Assembly: GCA_023213395.1 (NCBI GenBank)
Contig: CM041465.1
Location: 166,229,741 to 166,293,740 of the forward strand
DNA from: Cycas panzhihuaensis
Taxonomy: Eukaryota; Cycadophyta
Length of the DNA stretch: 64,000 nucleotides
Direction: 5' to 3'
This document shows positions 25,506 through 35,819 of this stretch, piece by piece; position 1 is the first letter of the stretch, and each line of letters opens with the position of its first letter. The position numbers were made by a program, and so were the translations under genes. The notes below the pieces were generated by a model. That model saw only the letters and a list, made by a program, of their open reading frames with translations, did not search any database and was not told where the DNA came from.

Positions 25506-25975
25506 TTGTACCTTCTTTCATTGATCACACAGTCTCCTAGTTTAGATCCTCTCATTCCCATGGCATTAAGTATCTTCACTGATAGGGGTAGTAGAGGAAA
25601 CCCAAGACTGTCTACTTCTACTTGGGTGGTTTATGACCAATTAGGAAGTCCCCTCCTTTCCACAAGTTTCTTTATACCTAGGGCAACCAATAATGAAGTT
25701 GAATACCTTGTAATTATAGGAGCCTTGTCAAATGTCTCTCACTTTTACCTTGGACATATTACTTTGTATGCCAATTCTCAGGTATTGGTTTATCAGTTAG
25801 TTAGGATGTACCAGGTCCACTCTCCATGACTCCTTTCTTTGCATTATTAGGCTTCATCATCGTTGTCCCTATTTGCCTTAGTAACCATCAAGTACATACC
25901 ATGTTCTTTTAATCTGGAGGCTAACACTCTCATTTCCTCAATCCTTGATGATCATATTAATTGAGTTTGCTTCTT
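25506..25975 (+). pseudogene. additional RNase H (aRH) relic
   Basis: 25506-25829 is open. From the MALSIFTDRGSRGNPRLST start it follows RNase HI: a GxxxNP strand, GSPLLSTSFFIP, an ATNNEVEYLVIIGALS helix with the expected Glu, and HITLYANSQVLVYQLV, where the usual Asp-Ser of LYADSQ is changed to Asn-Ser. The C-terminal part resumes in another frame near 25870-25970 (IKYIPCSFNLEANTLISSILDDHI), the usual end with Asn-x-Glu-Ala. A second RNase H apart from the RT is a mark of Tat-lineage plant gypsy elements. It lies downstream of the missing RT. Confidence 0.85.
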
Positions 25976-27536
25976 CTAACTAGGGGCACCCCACTCCAAA
26001 TAAGTATAAACTACCACTCTGCAATGAGTATAAACTATTGGTTTGGTAAGACTGTAGTTTTGGGTAGTTGTGAGATTGTGGTGATAGGTATGAGATTAAA
26101 GCGAGATATGTGAAAGGGCTAGACCCACATGAGAATCTTAGGCCATGGAGGATCTTGGCAAGGGGTAAGTTCCTAAAATCTTCTTACCTCTATAAGGAGC
26201 CAACAAAGAATTCAATATATTTAAGTAGTTAGTCATTTATTGAGTGAGATTAGTTTCATTTGTTAAACAACTTACTTCCTTTATGATATATTATATGAGT
26301 GTGGGATTATCCTATATTTATATAATCTATCAAAAGTATGATGTGAGTTATATGGATTTCCTTTTTGGAGATTTATATTACTCCATCTTCTACTTTCATA
26401 AACTTATTACTGTTTGTATTCCAGATGATTTTAAGTTTATGAAAATAGAATAAGTAAAACTTTCACTCACCCCATTTTAATCTTTTATTTATCTCCTAGT
26501 TTTTATTCCTCCTCTAACCTTGTCTTTCTTAAAACATGCTACTCCAGTACGAGTATAAACTACCATGTATATAGTATTACAAAAAAAAACAAAAGAGTAT
26601 ATAACCACAAAAGAATAAAAAAAGTAAAAAATGATAAAAATCATTGCATGTTTCATTAGATAAATCATACTAATGAATACATCCTATACTCAAATATAAA
26701 TGGGAATAGGGGGAATAAAAGGTTTAGAGATAAGCAATAGTTCTAAGACCTCCATACTTGTTAATGAGCCTAAACTATGATAGGGATCCCTCCAAAGTCA
26801 ATTGTTAATAAGGTAAAAGATGACAATCACCTTCCGAAAGCCCTCACCCTATTAACGAGGCTAAACTGTGATGGGTTTGCTCTGAAAAGTCACCTGTTAA
26901 TGAGCTTAAACTATGACAGCCTATCCTTTTTGCTCTAGTAAAAAGACTTCCCTATGATACTCGGTTAATGAGAGATAAACTATTATCAGATGTATATTAA
27001 AAGCCCATCTAGTTTGTGGACGTTTGGTGATGAAGTCCCATCTAGTTTGTGGGCAATAAATAACATTTATTTGAAGGTGAAAGTCCCATCCAGTTTGTGG
27101 GCATTAGGTAAGTTTTTTATAACAGTAGGTACCTAGTCCTTTTAGGTGAGAAGATAAACATAGTGACATTTATAAGTTGAATACCCCGTCCTTTTGGGTA
27201 ATGGAGTTGAATACCCAGCCATTTTTAGGTAATGTAGTTAATACCCAGTCCTTTTGGGTAATTTGATAGATGCCCAGTCCTTTTGGGTAAGGAATATAAA
27301 TGACACCTCTTTTAGTTAAGACTAATCAGTCCTTTTGAGTAACTCTACCAATAGAAGTTTTCATAATCAAGTTATAATATAGATTTCATTCCACTATAAA
27401 AAATAGTACCCCATCATCCATACATTTCATTAGTCCCTATCACTTTCTCTACAGCAACGAACACTTACATCATTGCCACCTCTCACCATCCTATGTCTCT
27501 TTCTAGAATAGGAGCCTCAAGTGCTAAGGGGGTAAA
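25976..27536 (+). repeat. 3' non-coding region with three short-repeat families
   Basis: Where integrase should be there is only AT-rich DNA carrying seven more TGAGNWTAAACTAYG-type motifs (25999, 26021, 26548, 26761, 26851, 26896, 26963). Three CCCATCYAGTTTGTGGG repeats (27003-27101) and a roughly 30-bp-period family with a TACCCAGTCCTTTTGGGTA core (27131-27343) follow. The region ends with GCTAAGGGGGTAAA, a likely polypurine tract, at 27523-27536. Variable tandem repeats in this position are known for Tat/Ogre elements. A 69-codon frame at 26244-26453 matches nothing. Confidence 0.75.
27131..27343 (+). repeat. hairpin-forming repeat array
   Basis: Six units (starts 27131, 27181, 27211, 27241, 27270, 27321) share a 7-nt loop GTCCTTT, with one variant, between inverted arms TACCCA and TGGGTA. 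In unit 1 the arms are ACCTA/TAGGT. In unit 6 the inner arms are TCA/TGA. Both are paired changes that keep the stem. The array lies 194 bp before the 3' LTR, in the element's expected transcript. Confidence 0.75.
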
Positions 27537-30036
27537 TGTTTCACCAAAAATTACCCTCCTTAGTTATATTTGGGTTATGTTGGTAAATTAATGCATGTTA
27601 TATGGTTTTATTGGTAGTGATTGATGTATGTTGATTCTACTTGATGGATTGGGCCTTGTTTTGTTGAAATGATCTATGATTATTTATTGATAAAATGTAA
27701 TGAATGATGATGTAATAGGTATTCATATTATTCTGTTGATGTCGTAAACTATGGAAACAAAGTTTTCTTTATGACTAACTTAACCCCATGCTTCTTTCAA
27801 AGTTTGTTATTTTTGAATTTTTTTAAACCTTGATTTCACCTATTTTTTTATCATTTTTGGGCTTATGTTTATTATTTTCATCATGTTTTGGGCCCCTCTC
27901 CTCATTAATAGTTAATTATGGCTTAATTCATTTATAAAAATTATTTTTTGACCTTTTTAATGAGTTATTTTTGCCTCCTAACTAATCACCACATTTTTTA
28001 CTGCATGCATGCAAAACTTGACTAGCATGCCAAAATTTTGCATGCCACCACCCTAATTTGGTGGGATTTGATTCTCTCAATACTCACAAGTGTTATAAAT
28101 GGATTGTTGATCATAGTTTTTGAGATAGAAAAGGGAGATAGAGGGAGAAAGATAGAGAAGTAAAGAGAGTTGAGAATTAGAGAGGAAGAAGTAATTCTTA
28201 CTCTTTGATTAAGAGATTTTGTGAACTTCTTAGAGAATTCTTGAGGACTGCTACTGTGCTTTTTAGAGACTTGATTTTCTAAAGCTATTAGATGAAATCT
28301 CAAAGAAGTTTTGTTGTTGTGCTACTACTACTCAATTTTTTATGCTCTAATCTTTCATCTCTTTGGATCTTCATCAATTTTTGCTTCAAACTTCTTTGGA
28401 TTTGGTAAGATCTTTCCTATTGGCTTTCAAGTTTGTTTTACGTTGTTTTGAAGGTAATTTTAGCTCAAAATTATTTCTTTTCATTAGATGATTATTATTG
28501 GATTATTGTTTGGAGTTTTAGAATTAAAATATATGCTGAAAGATCTACCCTTTGTGGGGTTCCTTAAGGATAGACTAGGGTGGAGCATGGTCATCTCTCC
28601 ACCATACATCTAGCTACTCCTTCCCACTCTCTCATAGTAGTCTATATTTTGATTAGATTATCGCTCTTGTTTGGAATTGTTTGGCTCTTGTTTGGCCTCT
28701 TTGGATTGTTATCGTTTCCTTATTTGCTCTTGTTTTGAAGGAAAGTATGTGGGAAAAGTTAATCAAGTGAAAAGAAAACTACCATTCTAAGGCACTCTTT
28801 ATAATAGAAAAGGAATACTGGTCTTACATCTATCATTGCATGCACTTTTGTTTTCAAATTAGCTCTTGCATCTTGAGAATCAAAAGTTGATAGTGTTGTT
28901 TGATTAGAGTATTGCTAATTTTCAGCTTTTATATGGGGTTCAAGGATTCCTTTTGGAGCTCTTACTACTCCAACTGTGATAGAACCTTTAGTTGATCTTA
29001 TAGGCATGATTATGATTCAAATTTAGAACTTGTTCATCATCTCATAGGTCTAAAAATCATCATAAAATAATAGTATCTTTCTTTAAGATTCTCTCTTTTT
29101 ATGAATTATTTTATTATTTTTAAAAGAATTAGTTGCATGCATCAAGGTTAAAGCATATTAACTAGTCTTACATGTAGATTAATCTCTTTTGAAAAGAAAT
29201 TTACATAAAGATTATGTGAATATTTTTAGATTTTGTTTGCATATCATCATCTCTCTTAAAATGAATCATGCATGTTGCATGTAGGAAAGTCACTTCATAG
29301 TTGCATGTACATCCTTTATCTTACATGTAACTAAAAAGGACTTGCATGCATTTGCATGCATAGTTTCTAGTGTGTTTGTTTAAAAAAAAATAACAAAAAA
29401 GGACTTGCATACATTTATATGCAGAGTTTCTAGTGTGTTTATTTAAAAAAAAAAAACAAAAAACAAAAAAGGATTTGCATGCATAGTTTCTAGTGTGTTT
29501 GTTTGAGATTTCATCATAAAAAATGAAAGAAGAAAAATAAAAAAATTGGCGTGAGTTTGGTCTCATGGTTTCTTTGATTGTATCATTTTGCTCTCTTGGC
29601 TTTGCACCCTTGCAATAATATCAAAACCTAGAAACTCAAATGAGATAAACTATTATTTCCATTAGTTTACCCTCTCATACATCTTAGTAAAACTCGAAAA
29701 GTTGAACCGATTATAAGAAAGAAGTCCTTAGGAAGGATCTTAAGGATATTGTAAGTGTGGTTTCGAACTTAAAACTCCTTCATCAAGTTGTGTAGGTTGG
29801 TGAATTCTATCAACTCATTTCACATCCACACCTTTCATCATACCCACTCTTACTAAGGTAGATGACACTACTAGGCGAAGACTCCTTCTTAGGAGTTGGG
29901 CAAATATGGTCCTTTAGGTCTCTTTGGAGCTTCGTATTAGATCTTCTCCAAGCCCCAGAACATCTTTTTGGTAGCCTTGTTGAGGATCCACTCCTAAAAC
30001 ACCATCATCTTATTAGGGATAGACCTAGAACCACCA
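27537..30036 (+). repeat. 3' LTR of large gypsy element
   Basis: Starts TGTTTCACCAAAAA and ends CCACCA; 2500 bp against 2466 for the 5' copy. The minus-strand frames in it (28022-28303, 29321-29566) parallel those of the other LTR or come from its minisatellite and are not genes. Confidence 0.92.
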
Positions 30037-30052
30037 CAGGTAAGTAGAAAAC

Positions 30053-30269
30053 TGTTGACAAAACGCAGATCAGAAACAAACAGAGAAAGGAATGAGATGA
30101 TTTTCTATTGAGATTCATTTACTTAAGTATACAAGAGTCATGAGTTGGTTACAACCACTAATGTAACCAATCATTTAGATGTTGCCAAGTGGCATGATCT
30201 CATGAGAGCATTAAAGGGTTGGTCTAACATAACCCCTCTTACATCTAGATAAAACATTATATCTTAACA
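30053..30269 (-). repeat. 3' LTR of copia element
   Basis: 217 bp. On the minus strand it begins TGTTAAGATATAATG and ends GTCAACA. It is preceded, on that strand, by the polypurine tract ATTAAGAGGGG (30270-30280). Confidence 0.93.
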
Positions 30270-30276
30270 CCCCCTC

Positions 30277-31527
30277 TTAATGTTTTATCTCTAAAAGTCC
30301 AATCTTGTCTCTCAAATATCTGAGTCTTTCTCTCCCAAGAGGTTTTGTCAGAAGATCTGCAACTTGTTCAGATGTCGGACAGTATTCCAAGTCTATTTCT
30401 TTGTTCTGCACTTTTTCTCTTATAAAGTGATGATGGACTTCAATATGTTTTGTTCTTGCATGTAGAATTGGATTTTTGGTCAGCTTGATGGCACTTTGGT
30501 TGTCACATTTTAGGGAAGTTGCTTCTTTCTGCTGTTGATTTAAATCAAGCAAGAGTTGTCTTAACCAGATGGCTTCACAGGTTGCTGATGTGGCTGCTTT
30601 ATATTCTGCTTCTGTAGAGGAGAGAGCCACTGTGGCTTGTTTTTTACTGCACCATGAGATTGCTGAATCTCCCAAGAAAAAATAAAAACCACTTGTGGAT
30701 TTCCTTTGTTCTTTGTCGCTTCCGGTCGAATCGCAGATCCGTGATTTTGATTAGATGCCCTTTGAATAGACTAACTTGAGATCTGTTGTTCCTTTGAGAT
30801 ATCTCGAATTCTTTTTCGCTTGCGGTGTCTCAACTTTGGATTCTCGCATATACCTTGATATTAGCCCTCACCGAGTAAGATATGTCGTCCGGTGGCTATC
30901 GTGTAGATCGACTTCCAATCATTTACTGTCTGAGTAGCATCGGATCTTTTCCATACTATCCTTTGTTAGATTGCAGTTTGTCTCCATGGGGGTGGTGCAT
31001 GGATTGCAGTTTTCCATCTGAAATCGAACAAGTAGACTTTTGATGTAGTTACTTTGGGACAGAGTTACATAGTTTTGGTGTTGACCTATTTCCAGTCCCA
31101 AGTAATAATTTAGTGAACCTAAATCTGTCATTTCAAACTTTTGCTGAAGTTGACTTTTGATCCACTTGATTCCTTCTACATCATTCCCAGTAAACCGCAT
31201 ATCATCCACATAAACAACAATTATTATTATCTTGTTGTTTGTTTTCCTTATGTACAGACTGGAATCTGACTTACACCGAGTGAACTTATTTTCTTCAAGA
31301 AAGTGATCTAGTTTTGCATACTGTGCACGTGCTTGTTTTAGACCATACAAGGCCTTTTTCAATTTGCAGACTAGATTTTCTTTTCCTTGTTCTGCGTATC
31401 CATCTGGTTGTTTCATATAAACCTCTTCTTCCAGTTCACTATTTAGGAAGGCACTTTTTACGTCCATCTGAGAGATTCCCCAACCTTGGGTAGCGGCTAA
31501 GGCTATTACTGTCCTTACTGTGTTCAT
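30277..31527 (-). pseudogene. copia reverse transcriptase-RNase H relic
   Basis: RT lies at 30919-31527: AATQGWGISQMDVKSAFLN, EEVYMKQPDGY, LKKALYGLKQA, and an intact VVYVDDMR catalytic box, then the GSLNYYLGLEI helix. After a diverged joining stretch (30676-30918) RNase H is open at 30277-30675: GDSAISWCSKKQATVALSS with TEAEY, then DNQSAIKL and HTKHIEVHHHFIRE-type residues, ending in LTKPLGRERLRYLRDKIGL. RT and RNase H share one frame but are out of frame with gag-integrase upstream. The usual APRxWY after YGLKQ is altered, a sign of decay. Confidence 0.9.
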
Positions 31528-31624
31528 CTTTGCTCTTTGGAGAAAAGTCTCATCATAATCTATACCTGCAGTTTGAGTATATCCTTTTGCAACTAACCTT
31601 GCCTTGTGCTTTTCAATTTGGCCA

Positions 31625-32402
31625 TCAACTCCTTTCTTTGTTTTGTAAACCCATTTGTAGTTCTGATGATTTATTAGCAGGTAGTTCTACTAATTCCCAT
31701 GTTTGATTTTTCTTGATTGAATTTATTTCATTGTCCATTGCTTCTCTCCATTCTGGATGATCTTTCACTTCGTCAAAATTCTGTGGTTCAACCTTGCTTA
31801 GGAGAGCTCTTGACCTTTGCCCTCGAGTTTTTTGTTCCAATATATTTCCTTCTTCAATAGTTTTGATGTACCACTTTGGCAGCTTTTTTTGCTTCTGTGG
31901 ATTTTCTTTTTCAACGATGTCTCCCTGATCAGTTGGTGATGATGGTCCTTCCTGACCTGTTGTTGATGACGAATCGGCTTGTCCTTCTTCTAGCTCGTTT
32001 TCTTCTCCAGTTTCTTGATTTTCTGAAGTAATTCCTGACTGATCTTCATCCTCATCTTCCTACATTATTACGTATGTCCAGCGGTTCCAGTTCCTTTTTG
32101 CTTTCTATTATTTTGATCTGTGAGGATTCTTCTGAGCTATCTTCATTAAACACAACGTCTCTACTCACATAGATTCTATTTGTTCTAGGATCTATGCACT
32201 TATATGCCTTTGAGTTTTTACTATATCCTATCAATACACATTCTATGCTTTTTGCATCTAATTTGGACCTCCTTTTATCATGAATATGCAAAAATGCATG
32301 ATTGCCAAAAACCTTGAGAAAACTTACATCGGGTTTCAAACCTGTCCATGCTTCCTCTGGAGTGACGTTCTTTAGTTTCCTGGTTGGACTTCTGTTTATC
32401 AA
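31625..32402 (-). pseudogene. copia integrase C-terminal part and RT lead-in
   Basis: 32052-32402 carries the integrase tail: NRSPTRKLKNVTPEEAWTG, LKVFGNHAFLHI, KSIECVLIGYSKNSKAYKC and YVSRDVVFNED, all standard in plant copia. 31625-31840 is the lead-in to RT (EAMDNEINSIKKNQTWELVELP). Each lies in a different frame from the next, showing two frame changes between integrase and RT. Confidence 0.88.
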
Positions 32403-32537
32403 GTAGCATCTTTGTCTTGTTACCCTTGATATGTCTTTGATATCTTTGTTCCATACATCATGCTTGAGCCATCTCCATCAAGGTTCTATTCTTTCTTTCG
32501 GCTACTCCATTTGGTGAGGAGTATAGGGAGTTGTTAC

Positions 32538-33428
32538 TTATCTACGAATTCCCCTATATTTGCAGTAATTTAGAAACTCATTCGACATATATTCTCCTCC
32601 TCCATCTGACCTGATACACTTGATTTTCATTCCTGATTCTAGCTCAACTTCTGCCTTAAATTCTTTAAATGTTTCAAAGACTTCAGACTTATTATGTAAA
32701 AAATATACCCAAACTTTTCGAGTGAAATCATCAATGAAAGTTAAGAAATATCTGCATCTGTTTAGTGATAGGGGTGAAATAGGGCCACAAATATATGTGT
32801 GTATCAGATCTAATTTAGATTGAGATTTCCAAATGCTTTCTTTAAAAGGAAACCTATGCTGTTTTCCGAGTTGACAACCTTTACAAACAAATGTATCTGA
32901 AGAGATATTAGGTAAACCATTTACCATTTCTGACTTTTCCATTTGTTTAAGTGTGTCAATTGGGAGATGTCCATACCTTAAATGCCATACTTTATTATCA
33001 GATTTAAGAGCAGTACAAGCTTTTTCTTCTAAACAAGGAAGTACGAGTTTGTGAAGTTTGTAGAGATCATTGCATCTGATCCCTTTTCCAACAATTTTCC
33101 CGTCTTTTTTCATATCCAGGATGTGGCAATTCCCTTCTTCATCGAAAATGGTCCTCAGTCCCTTTTTGCTCAGTTGAGAGACTGAAAGAAGATTCATCTT
33201 CAGGTCTGGTACATAGAGAACATTTCCAATTTTTCTTTCATTTCCATTCAGATTTACTGAAATGGTTCTAATCCCTTTGATGTTAAGGGAGTACTTGTCA
33301 CCCAGCTCTACAGACTTGTCCATATTGTATGGACTTATGGTTTGAAACCAGTCTTCCCGACTCGTCATGTGTTTAGAGGCTCCTGAATCTATGTACCAAA
33401 TGTCTTTGTCTTTCATTTCCGTAACCAA
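32538..33428 (-). pseudogene. copia protease-integrase relic
   Basis: A 296-codon open stretch. It opens with the copia protease signature WYIDSGASKHMT, continues through a LYVPDLKMNLLSVSQL segment and the pre-integrase domain (HLRYGHLPIDTL, then CKGCQLGKQHRFPF with its zinc-binding Cys pair), and enters the integrase core with LDLIHTYICGP, FIDDFTRKVWVYFL and IKCIRSDGGGEYMSNEF, holding the first two catalytic Asp. It is in frame with gag. A stop near 32538 separates it from the integrase tail. Confidence 0.92.
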
Positions 33429-33527
33429 TGCTGTTATGAAGGTAGTCTCCTCTTCTTCTTCTTCTTCTTCTTCATCTTTTTCTTTGCTGTATCCGCCGAT
33501 AGGTCTTTTTCCTTTGTAAATTTCATT

Positions 33528-34379
33528 TCATCTTTGAGGACACTGATAAGGATAGTGTCCACTCTGTCCGCAGTAGCAGCATATGTCAAAGACCCTACAA
33601 TTGTTGGCGAAGTGTCCAGTTTGACCACAGTTGTAGCATATTCTATTTTCTCTGCTGTGTCCTCGTCCTCTGGAATTTGACCAGCGTCCTCGACCTCTGG
33701 AATCTGACATTCTGCTTGGTGCACGAAATTGTTGTCTCCCTCTTTGCCCGAGATTTAATCTGGATGCAAAAGCATCTTCTAGCTCTATTGTATTTTCGTA
33801 TCTTTTGTTTCTCTGCTCCTGTCTTAATAGTAGTCCTGTCAATTCATCAAGTGTTAATTTATCTAACCTATCACTATCTGTGATAGTGTTAACAATGGTA
33901 TCAAAAGATTTGGGCGACCTTAACATTACTATTTCTACAAGGTCTTATTCAGATATCATTCCTCCAGCACTTAGAAGATTATTTCTCACAGTGATGATTT
34001 TATGCATAAATTCTTCCACTGCTTCATTTTCTTTCATATGGAGTTTGTACAACTCTTCTTTGAGTGTGATTATCCTTGCTTTATTCTTTTGACCATATAG
34101 GTTTTCTAAACATTTCCAGATTTCAGAGGTCTGGTTCAGTTTTTCAACATAGACAAGTACGGAATCTGAAATAGACATTTTTAGGGTGAGACTACCCATA
34201 TTATTCCTTTCAATCTAGCTCTTTAATTTATCATCACCAGCAGGAGGACGGGTTTCTTTTCCTTCAGCAATTTCCCAAGCGTCTTTCATCCTCAGAATGG
34301 TCTCCATTTTGATTTTCCACACATGGTAATTTGAATGTTAGTTTTTCGTGTTCGAGACAGTAATGAGGGAGGAAGACAT
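33528..34379 (-). pseudogene. copia Gag relic with two CCHC knuckles
   Basis: Frame begins at ATG 34379 (MSSSLITVSN) and runs to TGA/TAG before 33528 in one frame with about three internal stops. Visible are the Gag domain (VWKIKMETILRMKDAWE, then EIWKCLENLYG, LKEELYKLHMKENEAVEEF), an RG-rich stretch, and two zinc knuckles, CYNCGQTGHFANNC and CYCGQSGHYPYQC. It would package element RNA. The plus-strand frames opposite it are shadows. Confidence 0.9.
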
Positions 34380-35020
34380 GATTTTCAAGTTGAAGGATCT
34401 GATTTAGGGCTAGTCCAGATAATGTCTGGATTCATACAAAACCCTAGGTGTACGGCCAAAAATGAAGTGTACCTCAAAATGTAGTTTTTCAAGTTGCCTA
34501 TGAGGATCTGAAGTCAGATTTTCGAAACTGCTTTCCAAATGAGAGAAATCGGCTCTAGAAGGAAAAACGACGGTTAGGGCAGAAATTCAAATTTTGAGAA
34601 AAAACATTGGAAAATCTCAAAATAAACCTTCGATTTTGGATGCAAATCAAACGTATTTATAGTGTGAAGGATTTCGGACCAGAAATACCCGGATTTTTTC
34701 GAAAATCACAGAGATTTTTGCTTTGGTTTCTCCAAAAACGCGCAGACTGGTTAGGGTCTGATTTGGGCTTGAAAACGGCCTCAAAATGCTTCACTCCAGA
34801 AGAGAAATGTGTTTGGCGTCCTTCAATCTACCTCCTTACAAATTTTCGTCTCGATCCGGCTACGCTTGAAAAATGACGTCTGCAATTGTCCGTGCAGTCC
34901 GTCTGATTCAGACAATTCCGTCGATGAAGAATTTATGACGCTGCCTGATAAATCTGCCTTCAACACTTGATAGGATTGATGATAGAAGAATTCTTCTCAA
35001 GAGATGTCGGTTTGAGCGAC

Positions 35021-35032
35021 TGCTCGATACCA
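35021..35032 (-). other. copia primer binding site
   Basis: On the minus strand TGGTATCGAGCA, the iMet-type site with one base missing relative to TGGTATCAGAGC, directly after the 5' LTR. Confidence 0.85.
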
Positions 35033-35248
35033 TGTTGAAAACGCGGATCGAAACAAACAGAGAAAGGAATGAGATGATTTTCTATTGAGATTCATTTACT
35101 TAAGTATACAAGAGTCATGAGTTGGTTACAACCACTAATGTAACCAATCATTTAGATGTTGCCAAGTGGCATGATCTCATGAGAGCATTAAAGGGTTGGT
35201 CTAACATGACCCCCTCTTCTGTCCTAGATAAAACATTATATCTTAACA
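35033..35248 (-). repeat. 5' LTR of copia element
   Basis: 216 bp, nearly identical to 30053-30269. Differences cluster in the first 25 bp and near 35210-35225. Confidence 0.93.
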
Positions 35249-35253
35249 AAAAC

Positions 35254-35819
35254 CTCAAAAAATAGCGAAAAAAACTATTAAAATCTTATAAAATATTAAT
35301 CAAAATATCAATATAAATGCTCTACGAGGATGTTGGGTTGTGTACACCACTTGTAACTACACAAATCTTAAAAAAAGAATGTATTTAATTGTATAAGATA
35401 AAAATATGCAAATGCTAACAATATTTCAAATATTTCTATGTAATGTATATAAAACTATTGAAAAAATGATACAAATGTAATCAAATAAAGTTTGTTGTGT
35501 GTCGCTGAATTACTCTGATACCAAATGTATAAAATAAGGGACGGTGTAGAACAAAACTATGCCATTATTATGAAAAATAATAACAAAATATCCAAAGGTT
35601 GGTGTTGTTAAAAAACTCCATTGTATTATGTACCAAATAGGATCTATTTTGAAGAACCAATGTAATAATAAATGGTCTAATCTAGGTTGAACTTAATTTT
35701 CCCCCAACTCTATCTAAAGAAGAAACATATCTTAAAATATTTTCTCCAAATTAGAATATTCATGGATGAACTATCTTATCATAAAATGATTTTATATGTT
35801 TTTTACTTTACTTCAAGGT
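35254..35819. other. non-coding stretch with a stray copia primer site
   Basis: No gene. At 35512-35523 ACTCTGATACCA is, on the minus strand, TGGTATCAGAGT, a copia primer site, suggesting the end of another minus-strand copia LTR around 35524. A TTTCCCCC tract at about 35699 could be a minus-strand polypurine tract. The LTR itself could not be delimited. Confidence 0.45.

Larger units (their letters stand above)
17593..30036 (+). mobile_element. large Ty3/gypsy element, aRH-bearing, non-autonomous
   Basis: Long terminal repeats of 2466 and 2500 bp (TG...CCACCA ends) flank a 7.5-kb interior. A likely target duplication is TAGGT (17588-17592) and CAGGT (30037-30041), one mismatch. The interior reads primer site, gag, protease, linker, repeat-rich non-coding DNA, aRH, repeat-rich non-coding DNA, polypurine tract. 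An additional RNase H with an FTDRGSRGNPRLST start and an ATNNEVEYL box suggests the Tat lineage. RT, RNase H and integrase are missing, so the copy is a deletion derivative. Confidence 0.85.
30053..35248 (-). mobile_element. full-length copia element, young
   Basis: Minus-strand Ty1/copia element of 5196 bp with LTRs at both ends, a primer site, a polypurine tract and the gag-protease-integrase-RT-RNase H order. Target duplication AAAAC is perfect (30048-30052 and 35249-35253). The LTRs differ only by a handful of changes near their ends, so it is the most recent insertion here. The coding region carries stops and two frame changes, so it is no longer autonomous. Confidence 0.95.

Noticed and set aside
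26244-26453. 69-codon hydrophobic frame in the gypsy 3' region
   Set aside because: Low-complexity AT-rich translation, no motif, and no sign of conservation.
24326-27343. CRISPR-like short repeats
   Set aside because: Units are degenerate, spacers irregular, and the setting is a plant retrotransposon.
29321-29566. 81-codon minus-strand repetitive frame
   Set aside because: Produced by the LTR minisatellite.
34607-34876. 89-codon plus-strand frame
   Set aside because: Lies in the untranslated leader of the minus-strand copia between LTR and gag, with no family match.
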